A DNA stretch of 64,000 nt from Rhodosorus marinus (taxonomy: Eukaryota > Rhodophyta > Stylonematophyceae > Stylonematales > Stylonemataceae), in NCBI GenBank assembly GCA_029953675.1, contig JAMWBK010000003.1, positions 1,302,001-1,366,000 of the forward strand, in the 5' to 3' direction. The notes below the pieces were generated by a model. The model made no database searches and had not been told where the DNA came from. It saw nothing but the letters and a program-made list of their open reading frames with translations. This document shows, one piece after another, positions 63,785-64,000 of this stretch. The translations under genes and the position numbers were made by a program. How positions within the stretch are numbered: the stretch's first letter is position 1; each line of letters opens with the position of its first letter.

Positions 63785-64000
63785 TCGTGCATCAACAGCG
63801 CGAGCGAGTTTGCGAAACTCAAAGGTCGGATGACGGAATTATCCCGAAGACCCGCCCTTTGGCAAACAGGTGCGACCACCACGCACCATTCTCAAATTCC
63901 GGCGCAGCATCCGCAGGCGGCCGTTGTCAATCAACTTGCGACAGGACCCAGCGTCAATCGACTCGAACCCGTAGCCAGCCTCCGCATAGGGTATCACGAC
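63785..64000 (+). pseudogene. Family A ORF1 fragment, plus strand (runs off window)
   Basis: It reads ASEFAKLKGRMTELSRRPAL, WQTGATTTHHSQIPAQHPQA, VVNQLATGP. This matches the segment after the helical block of ORF1 (GVAARLNELAKKQHMWQGGP). It begins after CCCCCCAGACTAG, similar to a reversed tail motif. Confidence 0.7.

Overview
The window looks like a piece of a eukaryotic nuclear chromosome, most likely from a red alga. Direct support: spliceosomal GT-AG introns of about 70-120 bp in otherwise compact genes, one with a perfect TACTAAC branch site; a eukaryotic HSP90 with a charged linker; a secreted PAPS-dependent sulfotransferase of the kind used for sulfated wall polysaccharides; and an AMPK-type glycogen/starch-binding (CBM48) protein. 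The species assignment is inference, made without a database search.

Layout. 1-8 kb is a small gene island: the 5' part of HSP90 (minus) with a heat-shock element upstream, a five-exon CBM48-TPR protein (minus) and a two-exon sulfotransferase (plus). From 8.4 kb to the end the window is almost entirely a graveyard of non-LTR retrotransposons that carry a C-terminal restriction-like endonuclease (R2-like architecture). I separate four families, with names local to this window. Family A: ORF1 plus RT/endonuclease, with a 16-bp tandem 3' tail related to TTACGTTAGTCTGGGG. Family B: a nearly complete 4.85-kb copy at 33.0-37.86 kb, tail (AGTAAAGTCC)n. Family C: tail (TTCG)n. Family D: only 3' fragments. 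Copies are broken by single-base indels and nonsense codons, nested in one another, and in places arranged head to tail.

A few host genes survive among them. There is a secreted tandem-repeat protein at 31.5-32.3 kb and a relative without a signal peptide at 45.0-45.4 kb. A secreted beta-helix gene (minus, 54.1-58.9 kb) is cut in two by a 3.5-kb family C insertion with a 9-bp target-site duplication. A degraded Ty1/copia RT fragment lies at 62 kb.

The most notable biology is in the retrotransposons. Families A, B and C have H-D-D in RT motif C where A/V/M-D-D is usual. Each family uses a different ORF1-ORF2 junction: a TAATG 1-nt overlap, an ATGTCTGA 8-nt overlap, or a 31-nt spacer holding a conserved hairpin. 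Several insertions consist of little more than the 3' tail, flanked by short target duplications. Family A copies lie head to tail with the tail motif at the junctions.
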